Shown here: positions 52,847-62,300 of the stretch, one piece after another | Layout: each line of letters starts with the position of its first letter | Numbering within the stretch: the first letter of the stretch is position 1 | Source: UBA9647 sp049522195 | GTDB taxonomy: Bacteria; Bacteroidota; Ignavibacteria; UBA10030 | Direction: 5' to 3' | DNA: 64,000 nt | NCBI GenBank assembly: GCA_049522195.1 | Contig: JBEKOB010000001.1 | Location: forward strand, 62,001-126,000 | Program-made: the position numbers and the translations under genes | The notes under the pieces: generated by a model | What the model was told of the DNA's origin: nothing | Databases searched by the model: none | The model's input: the letters and a program-made list of their open reading frames with translations, nothing else

Positions 52847-53853
52847 TTGTTCCTGAACAACAGCCATCGAACGATTCCTTTCAAGCTGCCAAGTCCGCAG
52901 ACGAGGTGATCAAGAAACATGACAACGACGGCGGCCGGAGTCTCAGCCAGGCCGCGGTGATGAGTGAAGTAGCGATAGAAAGGGCAGTTGAGCAAGAGAT
53001 ACAGTCCGGTACAAGTCAGCCCTGTCCAGAAGAGAGGCTGTGACCATATGCCCGCCAAGAGGTCAAAAACGATCGCCCATGAAAGCGCCGCTGAGTAAGC
53101 AAAACCAGGATAAACGTTGACAAAGCCTTTCTTGAACGAACGCGCGAACTGTCCAAGATTGGTTGCCAATTCCACAAAGCCCTGACTTCGTACAAAATCA
53201 TTCTTAAGCAGGGTGTACAATGAGTGCCGCTTGAGATGTTCGACCTCGACTGACGGATTGAGAACAATAGAAGGTCTTTGCTGGGCCATTCTCTTTCCCA
53301 ATTCCAGATCCTCGCCCCCCTTATGCATGAACAGTGTGCGGTCGAATCCGCGTGCTTCGCCAAAAGCCTCCTTCCGAATTGCTGCGATGGCCCCGAAGAT
53401 CCAATCCACGGAACGATGGCTTCTGAGGTAGGAGTAACGGATCCACAGGTTCTTGTATTGGCTCGCAATATTCGAGTGCCGGTGTTTCGCCGAGTAAAGG
53501 CCAACCACCGCGTCGACGGTGTCATCCCTCAATGTTTCAAAGATGTTTTGCATAGCCCCCGGCTGCAGCACAACGTCACTGTCAACAAACAGGAGCACGT
53601 CGCCAGTCGCCTTGCTTGCACCGAGATTCCGGCAGTAGTTCGCATCGTGTCTCGTACGCAGATCGAATGTGTTCACACCATACTGCCGAGCGATCGTCGA
53701 TGTTGTGTCGGTCGAAGCGTCGTTGACAACGATGATTTCCCGGGGCGGCATGCCTGATTCCATGAGCGCCCGGAGGCATTCGCCGATCGTCTGCTCGCTG
53801 TTCCGGGCCGGGACGATTGCGGATATTGCAGGAGTTTCTGTGGGTCGAGTCAT
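52843..53853 (-). CDS. Glycosyltransferase family 2 with C-terminal membrane segments
   Basis: Probable membrane-bound sugar transferase, 336 residues. The GT-A fold is clear: SAIVPARNSEQTIGECLRAL, NDAS at 44-47, the DxD-type FVDSD at 89-93 and GGEDLELG near 190. Two or three hydrophobic segments after residue 250 would anchor it on the inner membrane. Its start overlaps the stop of the upstream gene by 4 bases and its stop overlaps the DUF2723 start, indicating translational coupling. Acceptor and sugar are unknown. Confidence 0.9.
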   Translation of the reverse strand: MTRPTETPAISAIVPARNSEQTIGECLRALMESGMPPREIIVVNDASTDTTSTIARQYGVNTFDLRTRHDANYCRNLGASKATGDVLLFVDSDVVLQPGAMQNIFETLRDDTVDAVVGLYSAKHRHSNIASQYKNLWIRYSYLRSHRSVDWIFGAIAAIRKEAFGEARGFDRTLFMHKGGEDLELGKRMAQQRPSIVLNPSVEVEHLKRHSLYTLLKNDFVRSQGFVELATNLGQFARSFKKGFVNVYPGFAYSAALSWAIVFDLLAGIWSQPLFWTGLTCTGLYLLLNCPFYRYFTHHRGLAETPAAVVVMFLDHLVCGLGSLKGIVRWLLFRNK

Positions 53854-54998
53854 GCTAATGCCTTCTCGTACACTTCCTCCACGCGGAACATGAAGCGCTC
53901 CATCGAGTGATCAGCCTTGACGATCTCATATCCATTGGCGATCAGTCTTGATCGCAGCCCATTGTCATCCAGAAGTTCCTCTATGGTCTTCGCGAGTTCA
54001 AGATAATCTCCCGGCTTGAAGAGCAGGCCATTACTCCTATGACGGATGATTTCCGGTATCCCTCCACTGTCCGCTCCGATCACAGGGACACCAGCGGCCG
54101 ATGCTTCGAGCAGAACCAGGCCAAATGGTTCGTTCTCGGACGGACACACGAGTATGTCGAGTGATTTGAGGGCCGACGGTATGTCCTCCCGCCAACCGAG
54201 AAAGTGGATTCTGTCCTGCAGGCGATGATGTTCTGCATACTCCAGGACCTCGTTTTTGTAGCGCAGGAATCGCGGGAAGAGATCATGCATCGTCACCTCT
54301 CCGATGATGACGAAGTGAACATCTCTTCGATGTCCGAGCACGTGCTCAGCGGCCTTGAGGAAACTGAAGTGGCCCTTCCAGACGTCGAACCGGGCGATCA
54401 TGCCGACGAGTTTGTCGTCCTGGTTCAAACGCAATTCCGCTCGAAGAGGTCCAGGCGCCGCTCTGGTGAAGGAATCGGTGTCGATACCCATGTGAAGGAC
54501 CAGGATGGTGTCCTCGTCGACATGCATCCTGCGAACAACATCACTCTTCACGGCGTGTGACACGGCAATCGCCCGAGTAATCCGATGCCTGAGCAGGTAC
54601 CGGATCATCCACACGCGCTTGGTTTCGAAATTCCTGATGTGACAGACGATAGGCTTTCGACAGAGAGCCAGCGGCAAAAAGAGAAGCTTCAGGGCGAGGT
54701 TGTCGTTGCAGCAGACGAGAGCAAATCGCTCATCCATCAGGCGAGAGTGCACACGCATGAGCGAAAGGATATTCTGAAACAAGGAAACCGGATGAAGGAT
54801 TCGTCTGAGCGATACGTTAAAGGGAATGACCTCATACTCAACGTGATCCTGGGATAGCCTCCGCGGAAAAAGGCCCTGACGACAACAGAGAACGACAGGC
54901 CTGAATTTGGAGCGATCAAGCCGCTTGAGTATTCGAATGAGACTGACTTCGGCTCCGCCGATGTCACCCGCCGAAGAAATGTAGAGGATAGTTCTCAT
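53850..54998 (-). CDS. Glycosyltransferase family 4
   Basis: GT-B enzyme of 382 residues. N-terminal SSAGDIGGAEVSLIRIL, central GMIARFDVWKGHFSFLKAAE and the C-terminal ENEPFGLVLLEASAAGVPVIG with the EX7E motif are typical of retaining GT4 transferases. It begins 21 bp after the stop of another GT4-type gene and overlaps the following GT2 gene by 4 bases. The transferred sugar cannot be deduced. Confidence 0.92.
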   Translation of the reverse strand: MRTILYISSAGDIGGAEVSLIRILKRLDRSKFRPVVLCCRQGLFPRRLSQDHVEYEVIPFNVSLRRILHPVSLFQNILSLMRVHSRLMDERFALVCCNDNLALKLLFLPLALCRKPIVCHIRNFETKRVWMIRYLLRHRITRAIAVSHAVKSDVVRRMHVDEDTILVLHMGIDTDSFTRAAPGPLRAELRLNQDDKLVGMIARFDVWKGHFSFLKAAEHVLGHRRDVHFVIIGEVTMHDLFPRFLRYKNEVLEYAEHHRLQDRIHFLGWREDIPSALKSLDILVCPSENEPFGLVLLEASAAGVPVIGADSGGIPEIIRHRSNGLLFKPGDYLELAKTIEELLDDNGLRSRLIANGYEIVKADHSMERFMFRVEEVYEKALA

Positions 54999-55019
54999 AC
55001 AGTGTAACGATACGATGTC

Positions 55020-56135
55020 TCAGACCTGCGATGAAAGTATATGTTTGTACATTTCGGCTGTTTCGCGCGCGACTGCGGCCCACGTAAAATGTTTCCCGGT
55101 ATGTTCTTTTGCCAGCTGCGCAAGTCGGCGTGTCTTCTCTGGATTGCCAAGTAAGTCGCAAACGGCGTCACTGATGGATTCGACATCGGTGCGGCAGAGC
55201 AACCCCGTCTCATTGTGCCGGATGAGCTGGGCGAGGTCTCCGACATTTGTTGCGACGATCGCGGTTTGGAAAGACATAGCGATTGTAGCGACCCCACTTT
55301 GTGTGGCGTCGCGGTAGGGTAGCAGTGTGATTGTTGCTCTCTGAAAGTAGTGGCCTATTCGTTCGTCTGGTACAAATCCCTCATAGACCTCGAAATAGGA
55401 ACGTTTGCGCATCGCAGCCAGCATCGGTCTCAATTCCCTCTCCCAGAGGGTTCTGGCTTTTCCCCTAAGGAGCGTCCCCATGGACCCCACAACCAAGAAG
55501 AGAGCTCGCGGAAACAGGGAATGAACCTGATCGGCGACCGGGACAAGAAAGTCCATTCCCTTGTTGGGCTGGAATCTGCCGAAGAAGAGGATCGTCTGCG
55601 GCTCCCGGCGCGTGTCCTCAGTGTGCTCGCCAAGGAAATCGATGGCGCCGTGACGCTGTATGGAGATACATTCGGGTCTTATCGCTTGCTCCAGAAGCAG
55701 CTTTTGGCAAAACGGACCGTGGACGACAAAGTGCCTGGTGCAGTGATACGCAAGCGATTTCGCTCTCTCTTCCGCCCATGAGAGGCGAACGCCGGAATGG
55801 GGCACAGGATCGTGGACCGTTACGACGATCGGTGCAAGATTCTTGAGGATAGGGAAGAGGAGGAACCCATAGACTGGTCGCTCCACCCCGTCAGTGAAAT
55901 GGACAATATCTGGCTTGAAGTCGTACACAACGCGAATGATTCGCATCACTACCATCAGCTTGTCAAAGAGAGTGCGGAACGGGTATGTATGATGGGGAAG
56001 AGAACTGAGGATGTCCCTTGCAATTCGGGATTGAGCGGCTCCCTGCTCAAAGATGGAGACGGCTTCGATACCGGCGGTCTGCTGGAGGGCCCGACCCATA
56101 CCCAGCCCATAATGGATCAGTCCCGCGGTGGTCAT
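55020..56135 (-). CDS. GT4-type glycosyltransferase with doubtful N-terminus
   Basis: GT-B protein of 371 residues from ATG 56135. DIVHFTDGVERPVYG, FFGRFQPNKGMDFLVPV and LLPYRDATQSGVATIAMSFQ fit the GT4 group. The first Rossmann strand is missing from this start. The frame upstream encodes IIRVVHIN joined to MTTAGLIHYG, as expected for the family, but has no ATG, GTG or TTG before a stop. A GTG preceded by AAG exists one frame away, so a one-base deletion or sequence error near 56150-56165 may hide the true start. It follows the GT2-flippase gene by 42 bp. Confidence 0.82.
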   Translation of the reverse strand: MTTAGLIHYGLGMGRALQQTAGIEAVSIFEQGAAQSRIARDILSSLPHHTYPFRTLFDKLMVVMRIIRVVYDFKPDIVHFTDGVERPVYGFLLFPILKNLAPIVVTVHDPVPHSGVRLSWAEERAKSLAYHCTRHFVVHGPFCQKLLLEQAIRPECISIQRHGAIDFLGEHTEDTRREPQTILFFGRFQPNKGMDFLVPVADQVHSLFPRALFLVVGSMGTLLRGKARTLWERELRPMLAAMRKRSYFEVYEGFVPDERIGHYFQRATITLLPYRDATQSGVATIAMSFQTAIVATNVGDLAQLIRHNETGLLCRTDVESISDAVCDLLGNPEKTRRLAQLAKEHTGKHFTWAAVARETAEMYKHILSSQV

Positions 56136-56177
56136 ATTGATGTGAACAACCCGGATGATGGGATCACCTTGAAACTG

Positions 56178-58388
56178 TTAATGGGTTTTTGAGAATCCAA
56201 ACGACATCCACAGCAGAGGTTGAGGGCGAATGCCGATCCTCTTGAGCTCTTTGGCGAGGAGAATGACCGAGAACGCGAAGGAAATGAATCCTGCGGCACA
56301 GTAAGCCGCCGCGACACCCAAAGCCCCTGAGTCTGCGAGCACGATGGCTCCGCCAAGAAACAGTAGCAGTCTCAAGAGGGTTTCGTACGAAATGTACTCA
56401 GGCTTGAACAGGTAGTGGAAGATGTTGTTCACGGACGTGAACGCCATGTGAGCAATCGCCGGCGCCGAGAGCATGACAAAAATGGGCACTACGATCCCTC
56501 TCTCTTTCCCATAGATCAAGCTGATGAGTGGACCCGAGAAAGCGACGATTACCAGAGAGAGAAGCATGAAAGGAGACGCGAGTCTCAGTGTCCTTCGGAT
56601 GTAAGCGGATATCTCACTATTGGACGGTATCCGTGCCCCGACCGGCATGAAGTAGGAATGAAGTGCTCCTCCCACGACTGCGAAGACGAAGCTCAACGTG
56701 AGCCCCAAGCCGAAGGCGCCTGCTTCTTTGTCCGTCGAATAGATTGCCAGGATCAGTGGTCCAAGATGCGTCGTCAGGATCCGTGAGACTCCAGTTACAC
56801 TTTGCCAACCGCTGTAGACTGCGATCTGACCGAGTTTGCGTGCACGGACTTCACCGTGTTTGCTGACGGCATCATAGAAAGGGAACGAAGCAATTGCGAC
56901 ACCAACCCAGGTTGGCAAGATGAACGCCCAGAAGAGATTGACAGCGGTCGCCCCTTTGAATATTGCGACGATCGCTATGGTTAAGATCCTGAGAATCGAG
57001 ACGACAGTGCGCAGGAGCGCAAATTCGTGAAATCGCAGCTCGACAGAATAGATGCTCGTCACGTAGTTGAAGAGGGCCGTGCCGCAGGCACTGACCACGA
57101 CGGCAAGAATCAACAAAGGTGGCAATGCAACCGAGAACACCTGATCGGTAAGAACCCTGGAGAGTACTGACATTGCCGCACACAAAATGATCAACAGGGT
57201 GATTTGCAGCATCAAGCCACTCTTCAGGATGGACGCGCAGCCGGCCTTGTCATTCTTCTTTGAACACTCAGAGGCGTGGCGCGTGACACTCACCGGTAGC
57301 CCGGCATTGCACAATGTGGACAGAACCGCCTCGAAAGAGAAAGCCACCGTGAAGAGTCCAAACTCAGCAATCGAGAGTGCGTTGCCGATGATCACGAAAC
57401 TGAAGAATCCGAATATCGAGCTGGCAACAGTGCCTGCCAGAAAGGAGGTAAGGCCGGACGCCGTGCCCCGTTCTGCTCCTTCTTTTCTCAAGTCGCTTAT
57501 ACCTTCCCAAGCCGCGCTGAGGTAACCGAACGCAGCTGACGCCTGTGCCAGAACGACGAGGGACGCTATCGTAAGTCCTTCAATGACGTTGTGCCGAGGC
57601 AACGCCGTCTTGATCATCGTGAAGATGCGTTGAACAAGGCCCTTCTCACGAGGGAGATGGCTTTCTTTTCTGATCACGTTGTGATAAAGATAAGAGCCTC
57701 TGCCTTGACAGTACATATGAAAGATGAATGACGTGAGCTGAAAGGACTGGTAGTGATCGACCACGATGTCGTCGACAAAGGCAACTTTTTCGCCGGCTGC
57801 CTGAAGCCTGGCGAGGAATTCCCGATCTTCAGCACCGTGGAAGAACCGCTCATCGAAGCCACGAAACATCCTAAACGTCGAGGCCAAACAGGCAAAATTG
57901 TTTGTTGTCAGGAACCGCGGTTGTTCATGGTCGCGGTTCAGTTGGGCTCTGAGCGATTCGTTCATCTCGGAGTAAACTCTTGCAAGAAGATTGTCTTCCC
58001 TCTTATTCCGAATGGCCCCGCCAACGGCAACAGCTTGATTTGACCGGAGGGCATCTTCGATGCGAATCAGCCAGTTCTGTGGAACCAGACAGTCATCGTC
58101 GGTGAAAGCAAAGATCTTGCCTCGCGCCAAGGCCACGCCAGCGTTGCGCGCCACCGGTATCCCGGAGTTCTCGATCCGGATCCACTGCACATTGTCGTGA
58201 CATCGAAGCGACTCTAAGTACTCAGGGGTTCCATCGGTGCTCCCATCGTCGACGAGGATTATCTCGAATTCATTTGGAGAGAGGTCCTGAGCCAGTAGAC
58301 TTTCGACAGCCGCAGGAAGAAGTGCGCAGCGGTTGTGTGTTGTAACAACGACGGAAAAACGAGGAGTGTCAGGAGGGTGTGCTGTCAC
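56178..58388 (-). CDS. GT2 glycosyltransferase - Wzx-like flippase fusion
   Basis: A 736-residue protein joining two functions. Residues of about 10-260 form a GT-A glycosyltransferase (SVVVTTHNRCALLPAAVESLL, DDG at 47-49, TDDD at 96-99, GAEDREF at 185-191). From about 305 to 725 there is a polytopic oligosaccharide flippase of the MATE/MVF superfamily (ASSIFGFFSFVIIGNALSIAEFGLFTVAFS, TTHLGPLILAIYSTDKEAGAFGLGL) with 12-14 membrane segments. The frame is open throughout, with no internal stop at the junction. The start is GTG 58388. First gene of the minus-strand operon; fits assembly and export of a lipid-linked glycan. Confidence 0.87.
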   Translation of the reverse strand: MTAHPPDTPRFSVVVTTHNRCALLPAAVESLLAQDLSPNEFEIILVDDGSTDGTPEYLESLRCHDNVQWIRIENSGIPVARNAGVALARGKIFAFTDDDCLVPQNWLIRIEDALRSNQAVAVGGAIRNKREDNLLARVYSEMNESLRAQLNRDHEQPRFLTTNNFACLASTFRMFRGFDERFFHGAEDREFLARLQAAGEKVAFVDDIVVDHYQSFQLTSFIFHMYCQGRGSYLYHNVIRKESHLPREKGLVQRIFTMIKTALPRHNVIEGLTIASLVVLAQASAAFGYLSAAWEGISDLRKEGAERGTASGLTSFLAGTVASSIFGFFSFVIIGNALSIAEFGLFTVAFSFEAVLSTLCNAGLPVSVTRHASECSKKNDKAGCASILKSGLMLQITLLIILCAAMSVLSRVLTDQVFSVALPPLLILAVVVSACGTALFNYVTSIYSVELRFHEFALLRTVVSILRILTIAIVAIFKGATAVNLFWAFILPTWVGVAIASFPFYDAVSKHGEVRARKLGQIAVYSGWQSVTGVSRILTTHLGPLILAIYSTDKEAGAFGLGLTLSFVFAVVGGALHSYFMPVGARIPSNSEISAYIRRTLRLASPFMLLSLVIVAFSGPLISLIYGKERGIVVPIFVMLSAPAIAHMAFTSVNNIFHYLFKPEYISYETLLRLLLFLGGAIVLADSGALGVAAAYCAAGFISFAFSVILLAKELKRIGIRPQPLLWMSFGFSKTH

Positions 58389-59321
58389 GCAATCACCATT
58401 CTCGAAGTCCGATCGAGTCTTATATGCATACTGACGTTTTGCATGATGAAGTCAGTCCTGAGTACTCGCATCGACGGGAGTGCCATTGAGAAGTGAGCGA
58501 TTTTGGGGCGTTGCCCCGCGCCACGAGTGGATCTAGTCGATAATCGGCCCGCAGGCAGCATGGGAAAGCGTTCCGAAGTTGATTCGCTCCTGATTCTCAA
58601 GCCTCCGGCTGCGAAGCACTCGTAATGCCTCAGAATCCTCATCGTCCCGATGCCTGTGACGGCGGGCACAACAGCAGTGATCGGATAGAAATAGTTCATG
58701 TATCAGAGGGTCAACAAATCGGAGCAAAAGTAGCCAGCAATGGGGTTAAAGTCAATGAAACTCCGGGCCTGACTTCTTGACATTCGTTTCAAGTTTAGGT
58801 ACCATTGCGATATATGTTGCTGTACCGTGAACAATGTCTGTCTGGCAAGTAACACCTGCAGGGGAGTGCCTACTCCTTACGACTATTCTTCCTGATCGCA
58901 TTTTCATTGGCCCAGCGTTGCCGACGACCGCTTAGGTCTGTTGACAGCAGTCGAGTATCGTGTTCAACTCGCAAAGGGAGCGTTCCGGTACATCTTGTTA
59001 CTGCCTCTCGTAACTTCAAGCACTCATTCGCCATCCAATCCTGAAGGCAGCACTGAGCCGCGTCCGCTTCTCTTTGACCTGTGATGTATTCAGCCCGAGC
59101 CGCGCTACGCCTCTGAGAGGGTAGGACAATGACACGCCTTGCACTCTTTCTCCTGCCCATCGCGGCGATTGTGTTATCGCGGAATGTTTTATTGTCGCAT
59201 TCTTCTCAGTGAGATTCGTCACCGGCCCAAATGTCAATATCTTGAGCATTCGCCCAGCGCAGGCTCGTTTGCCAGCGCGAGCGCACGAAAGCAAGCCGGT
59301 GTACATCTAACAGGGGGCAGT
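58389..59321. other. Intergenic region between divergent units, no gene recognised
   Basis: 933 bp between the minus-strand glycan operon and the plus-strand IPT protein. Short open frames on both strands (up to about 104 codons) have no family resemblance, no ribosome-binding sites and arginine/serine-rich compositions typical of non-coding frames. It should contain the promoters of both units; only one moderate candidate at 58777 is seen. A decayed gene cannot be excluded. Confidence 0.6.
58777..58805 (+). promoter_or_regulatory. Candidate promoter facing the IPT-repeat gene
   Basis: TTGACA (58777-58782), 17-bp spacer and TACCAT (58800-58805, four of six). It would give a leader of over 500 nt before the ATG at 59322, so it may be fortuitous or serve something unrecognised in between. 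Confidence 0.3.
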
Positions 59322-62300
59322 ATGATCAAATTGGCTACCAAGTTGCTATCGTCCGCGACTTTTGTGCTTGTTGCGTGCATTTCATTGACGGTGTCTGCGT
59401 GGGCGCAAGCTCCAAATATGGGGGATTACCAATCGAAGACTTCCGGTGCCTGGAATGCGACGTCAACCTGGCAGTACTTCGATGGCAGCACGTGGATTGA
59501 CGCAGTTGCAACGCCGACGAACAGCGATGGCGTCATAACAATCCGTCATCTTGTGACAGTCACGGAAGATGTCACTATCGATGAGACCGTCATCTCGTCC
59601 GCCGGCGAGATCAGCGTCGCATCCGGTAAAACGTTGACGATTGGTAATAGCGAGGGGACTGATCTGGATGTGAGTGGAAGGATCACCGGTGTCGGTGCCA
59701 CTCTGAATTTTTCGGGATGGAAACTCAAGCTCCACAGTGGTTCAGTGGTTTCGATTACCAATCTGATCATCGATGACGATTCCAACCACGATGTCGAGGG
59801 AATTGGAACGTTCACCAACTGCACGCTGGATATCCAGCTAGGCTACCTTTACTTAACCAACAACTTGAGTATCACTGGGGGAACCATCCAACTTGTGGGA
59901 CTTGAGGGTGGGAGCACCCTCGATCTCAATGGCAACATCCTTACGCTCAACGGCGTTGCCCTGACGAACGACCACTATTGTGACATCTACGACACGCCGT
60001 CCACTGGTAAGATCCAGACAACCGGTGGGTCGGCAATCACACAGAATGGCTACTTTTCCGCACTGCTTGAGGTCAGTGGCACCACGTCGGCCTCCGGAAC
60101 CGGCGATTTCTCTGGTGGCATTAGAGTTCTTAATGGCGCAGCTCTCAGCGTCCCCGGTGCGAGTACACTAATCATCTCAAGCGACCTTGAGATTCAGGGA
60201 ACAGGAACTCTCAGTGGTGCGAACGCAACGACGTCCGTCGTCGCCCTCACGGGCTCATACAATGGAGACGACCTGACGGGAAACCACCTGACGCTTGCTG
60301 GCTCGCTGCCCGGCACTACAATCTCGAAAGTACAACTGCAACTCCATGGGGGCTCATACAAGTTCGTTTTGTTCTCTGGATTTGCCAATCTTCAGAACGG
60401 GGCATCCTTCGACATTGACAATTCTTCCACGTTGAGGCTGGTGGACGACGGCACAGTCAGTGGCGGCGCGATCCAAATGAATAGTGGCGTGATTGACACT
60501 TACGGGAATACGCTGACCCTCAACGGGACGACACTCAATATCGGTTCTTTTGCCTCAGTAGATGACTACAACGAAGTGATTGGGCTTGTCCAGACACAAG
60601 GGACCACGACGATCCAGCAGGGGGGAGAGTTCTACGTTCCTCTCAATGTCTTGGAGGGGACAACTGAAGCTTGGAGCGTGGTATATTCCGAACACCTCCC
60701 AGGCTTGGGGAAACGAGCGCCTTCGGTGGGGGGGCTCGCGCATGTCCAGGCGACCAGAGGGCATGCAAAGCGCCGAGCCGGGACGACTGCACTGAGTGGC
60801 TCAGGTGAGTTTACGGGAGATATTGATGTGAGCGCCGATGCCACGCTTCGGATCCGAAGCGGCGAAACGCTCTGGTTGTCCTATTACACGAATATCTCTG
60901 AAGCGGTCGGCTCCACGACTATCGGAACGATCGCAACGACGCGGGATTGCTACACTGAATCTGGTAATGAAACATTTGGTGGGCTCGGTGTGGAGATTCA
61001 GTCTGTTTCGGTCAATCTGGGATCGACTACCGTGACACGTACAACAGGAACCACACCCTCGATGACTGGTGTGACGTTCATAAAGAGGTTCTTTGATATT
61101 TCACCATCCACCAATGCTGGACTAAACGCAACATTCGTTTTCCATTATGTTCCTGGTGAGCTCAACGGAACGACGGTTTCGAATCTTCAACTCTACAAAT
61201 CGACTGATGTCGGCTCAACGTGGTCAAATCAAGGCGGGACCGTCGATGGCGAGTTAAGCGAAATCACTCTGACCGGCGTCAATTCTTTTTCACGCTGGAC
61301 CGCCGGGCAATTGGGTGGTGCCATTCCGACGATCAGAAGTATTTCTCCTTCGTCTGCAGAGGGCGGAAACACGCTGACGGTCATTATTACGGGCACCAAC
61401 TTCGTGAGTGGCGGGAGCACAGTCAGATTCAGCGGAACGGGGATCTCGGTTAACTCAACAACGGTCAATTCCCCCGGTCAGATTACTGCGACTATAACCA
61501 TCAGCGAATCCGCTTCCGCGGACTTGAGGGATGTTTCTGTGACCACTCCTTCCGGGAGAGCCCTTCTTGCGAACGGTTTCGAGGTGAAGGCCCCACCTCC
61601 GCCTACGTTGACGCAGGTAGCTCCCGCATTTGCGGTCAGGGGAAGCACTCTTGATGTCGTGCTCACAGGCACCCGCTTCGCATCGGGGAGTTCGGTCAGC
61701 TTCAGTGGTGGGGGTATTACGGTAAACACTGCGACAGTGAATTCAAGCTCCCAAATCACCGCCAACATTACAGTTGGTGCCGCGGCACTTGCTGGTAACC
61801 GGGATGTCTCGGTGTCCGGTACCACAGGCACCGCAACGCTTGCGAACAGCTTCCAGGTGCGGAACCCATCGCCAACGCTCTCGGGCCTTTCTCCCTCAGC
61901 CGGGATCCTCGGTCAATCGCTCGCTGTCACACTGCAAGGTACTGGGTTTGCCAGTAGCTCTCCGACTGTTTCCTTTGGCGACGGAATCACCGTGGTATCT
62001 GTGTCAGCCTCAGATGATCAAACGTTGATCGCCCAAATCAGTATCGCCGCTGGGGCAATTCCCGGAACGCGAAATGTGACCGTGACAAATCCCGCTCCTG
62101 GCGGTGGAACTGCGACGCTAAATGCTGGATTCACGATCTATCCACAGACTGGTCTGACAGCAGTGTCGCCTGGGGTCGGCGCACGAGGTCAAGTGCTCAC
62201 TGTTGTGTTGACGGGTTCGAATTTCGTTGCCAGAGTGACGTCTGTGAGCTTTGGGAACGACGTTACTGTCGACTCCATTGATGTTCTCAGCAGCACGCAA

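Noticed and set aside
58385..58699. 104-codon minus-strand frame before the GT2-flippase gene
   Set aside because: No ribosome-binding site, no recognisable motif and a composition like non-coding frames; it overlaps the start of the flippase fusion gene.
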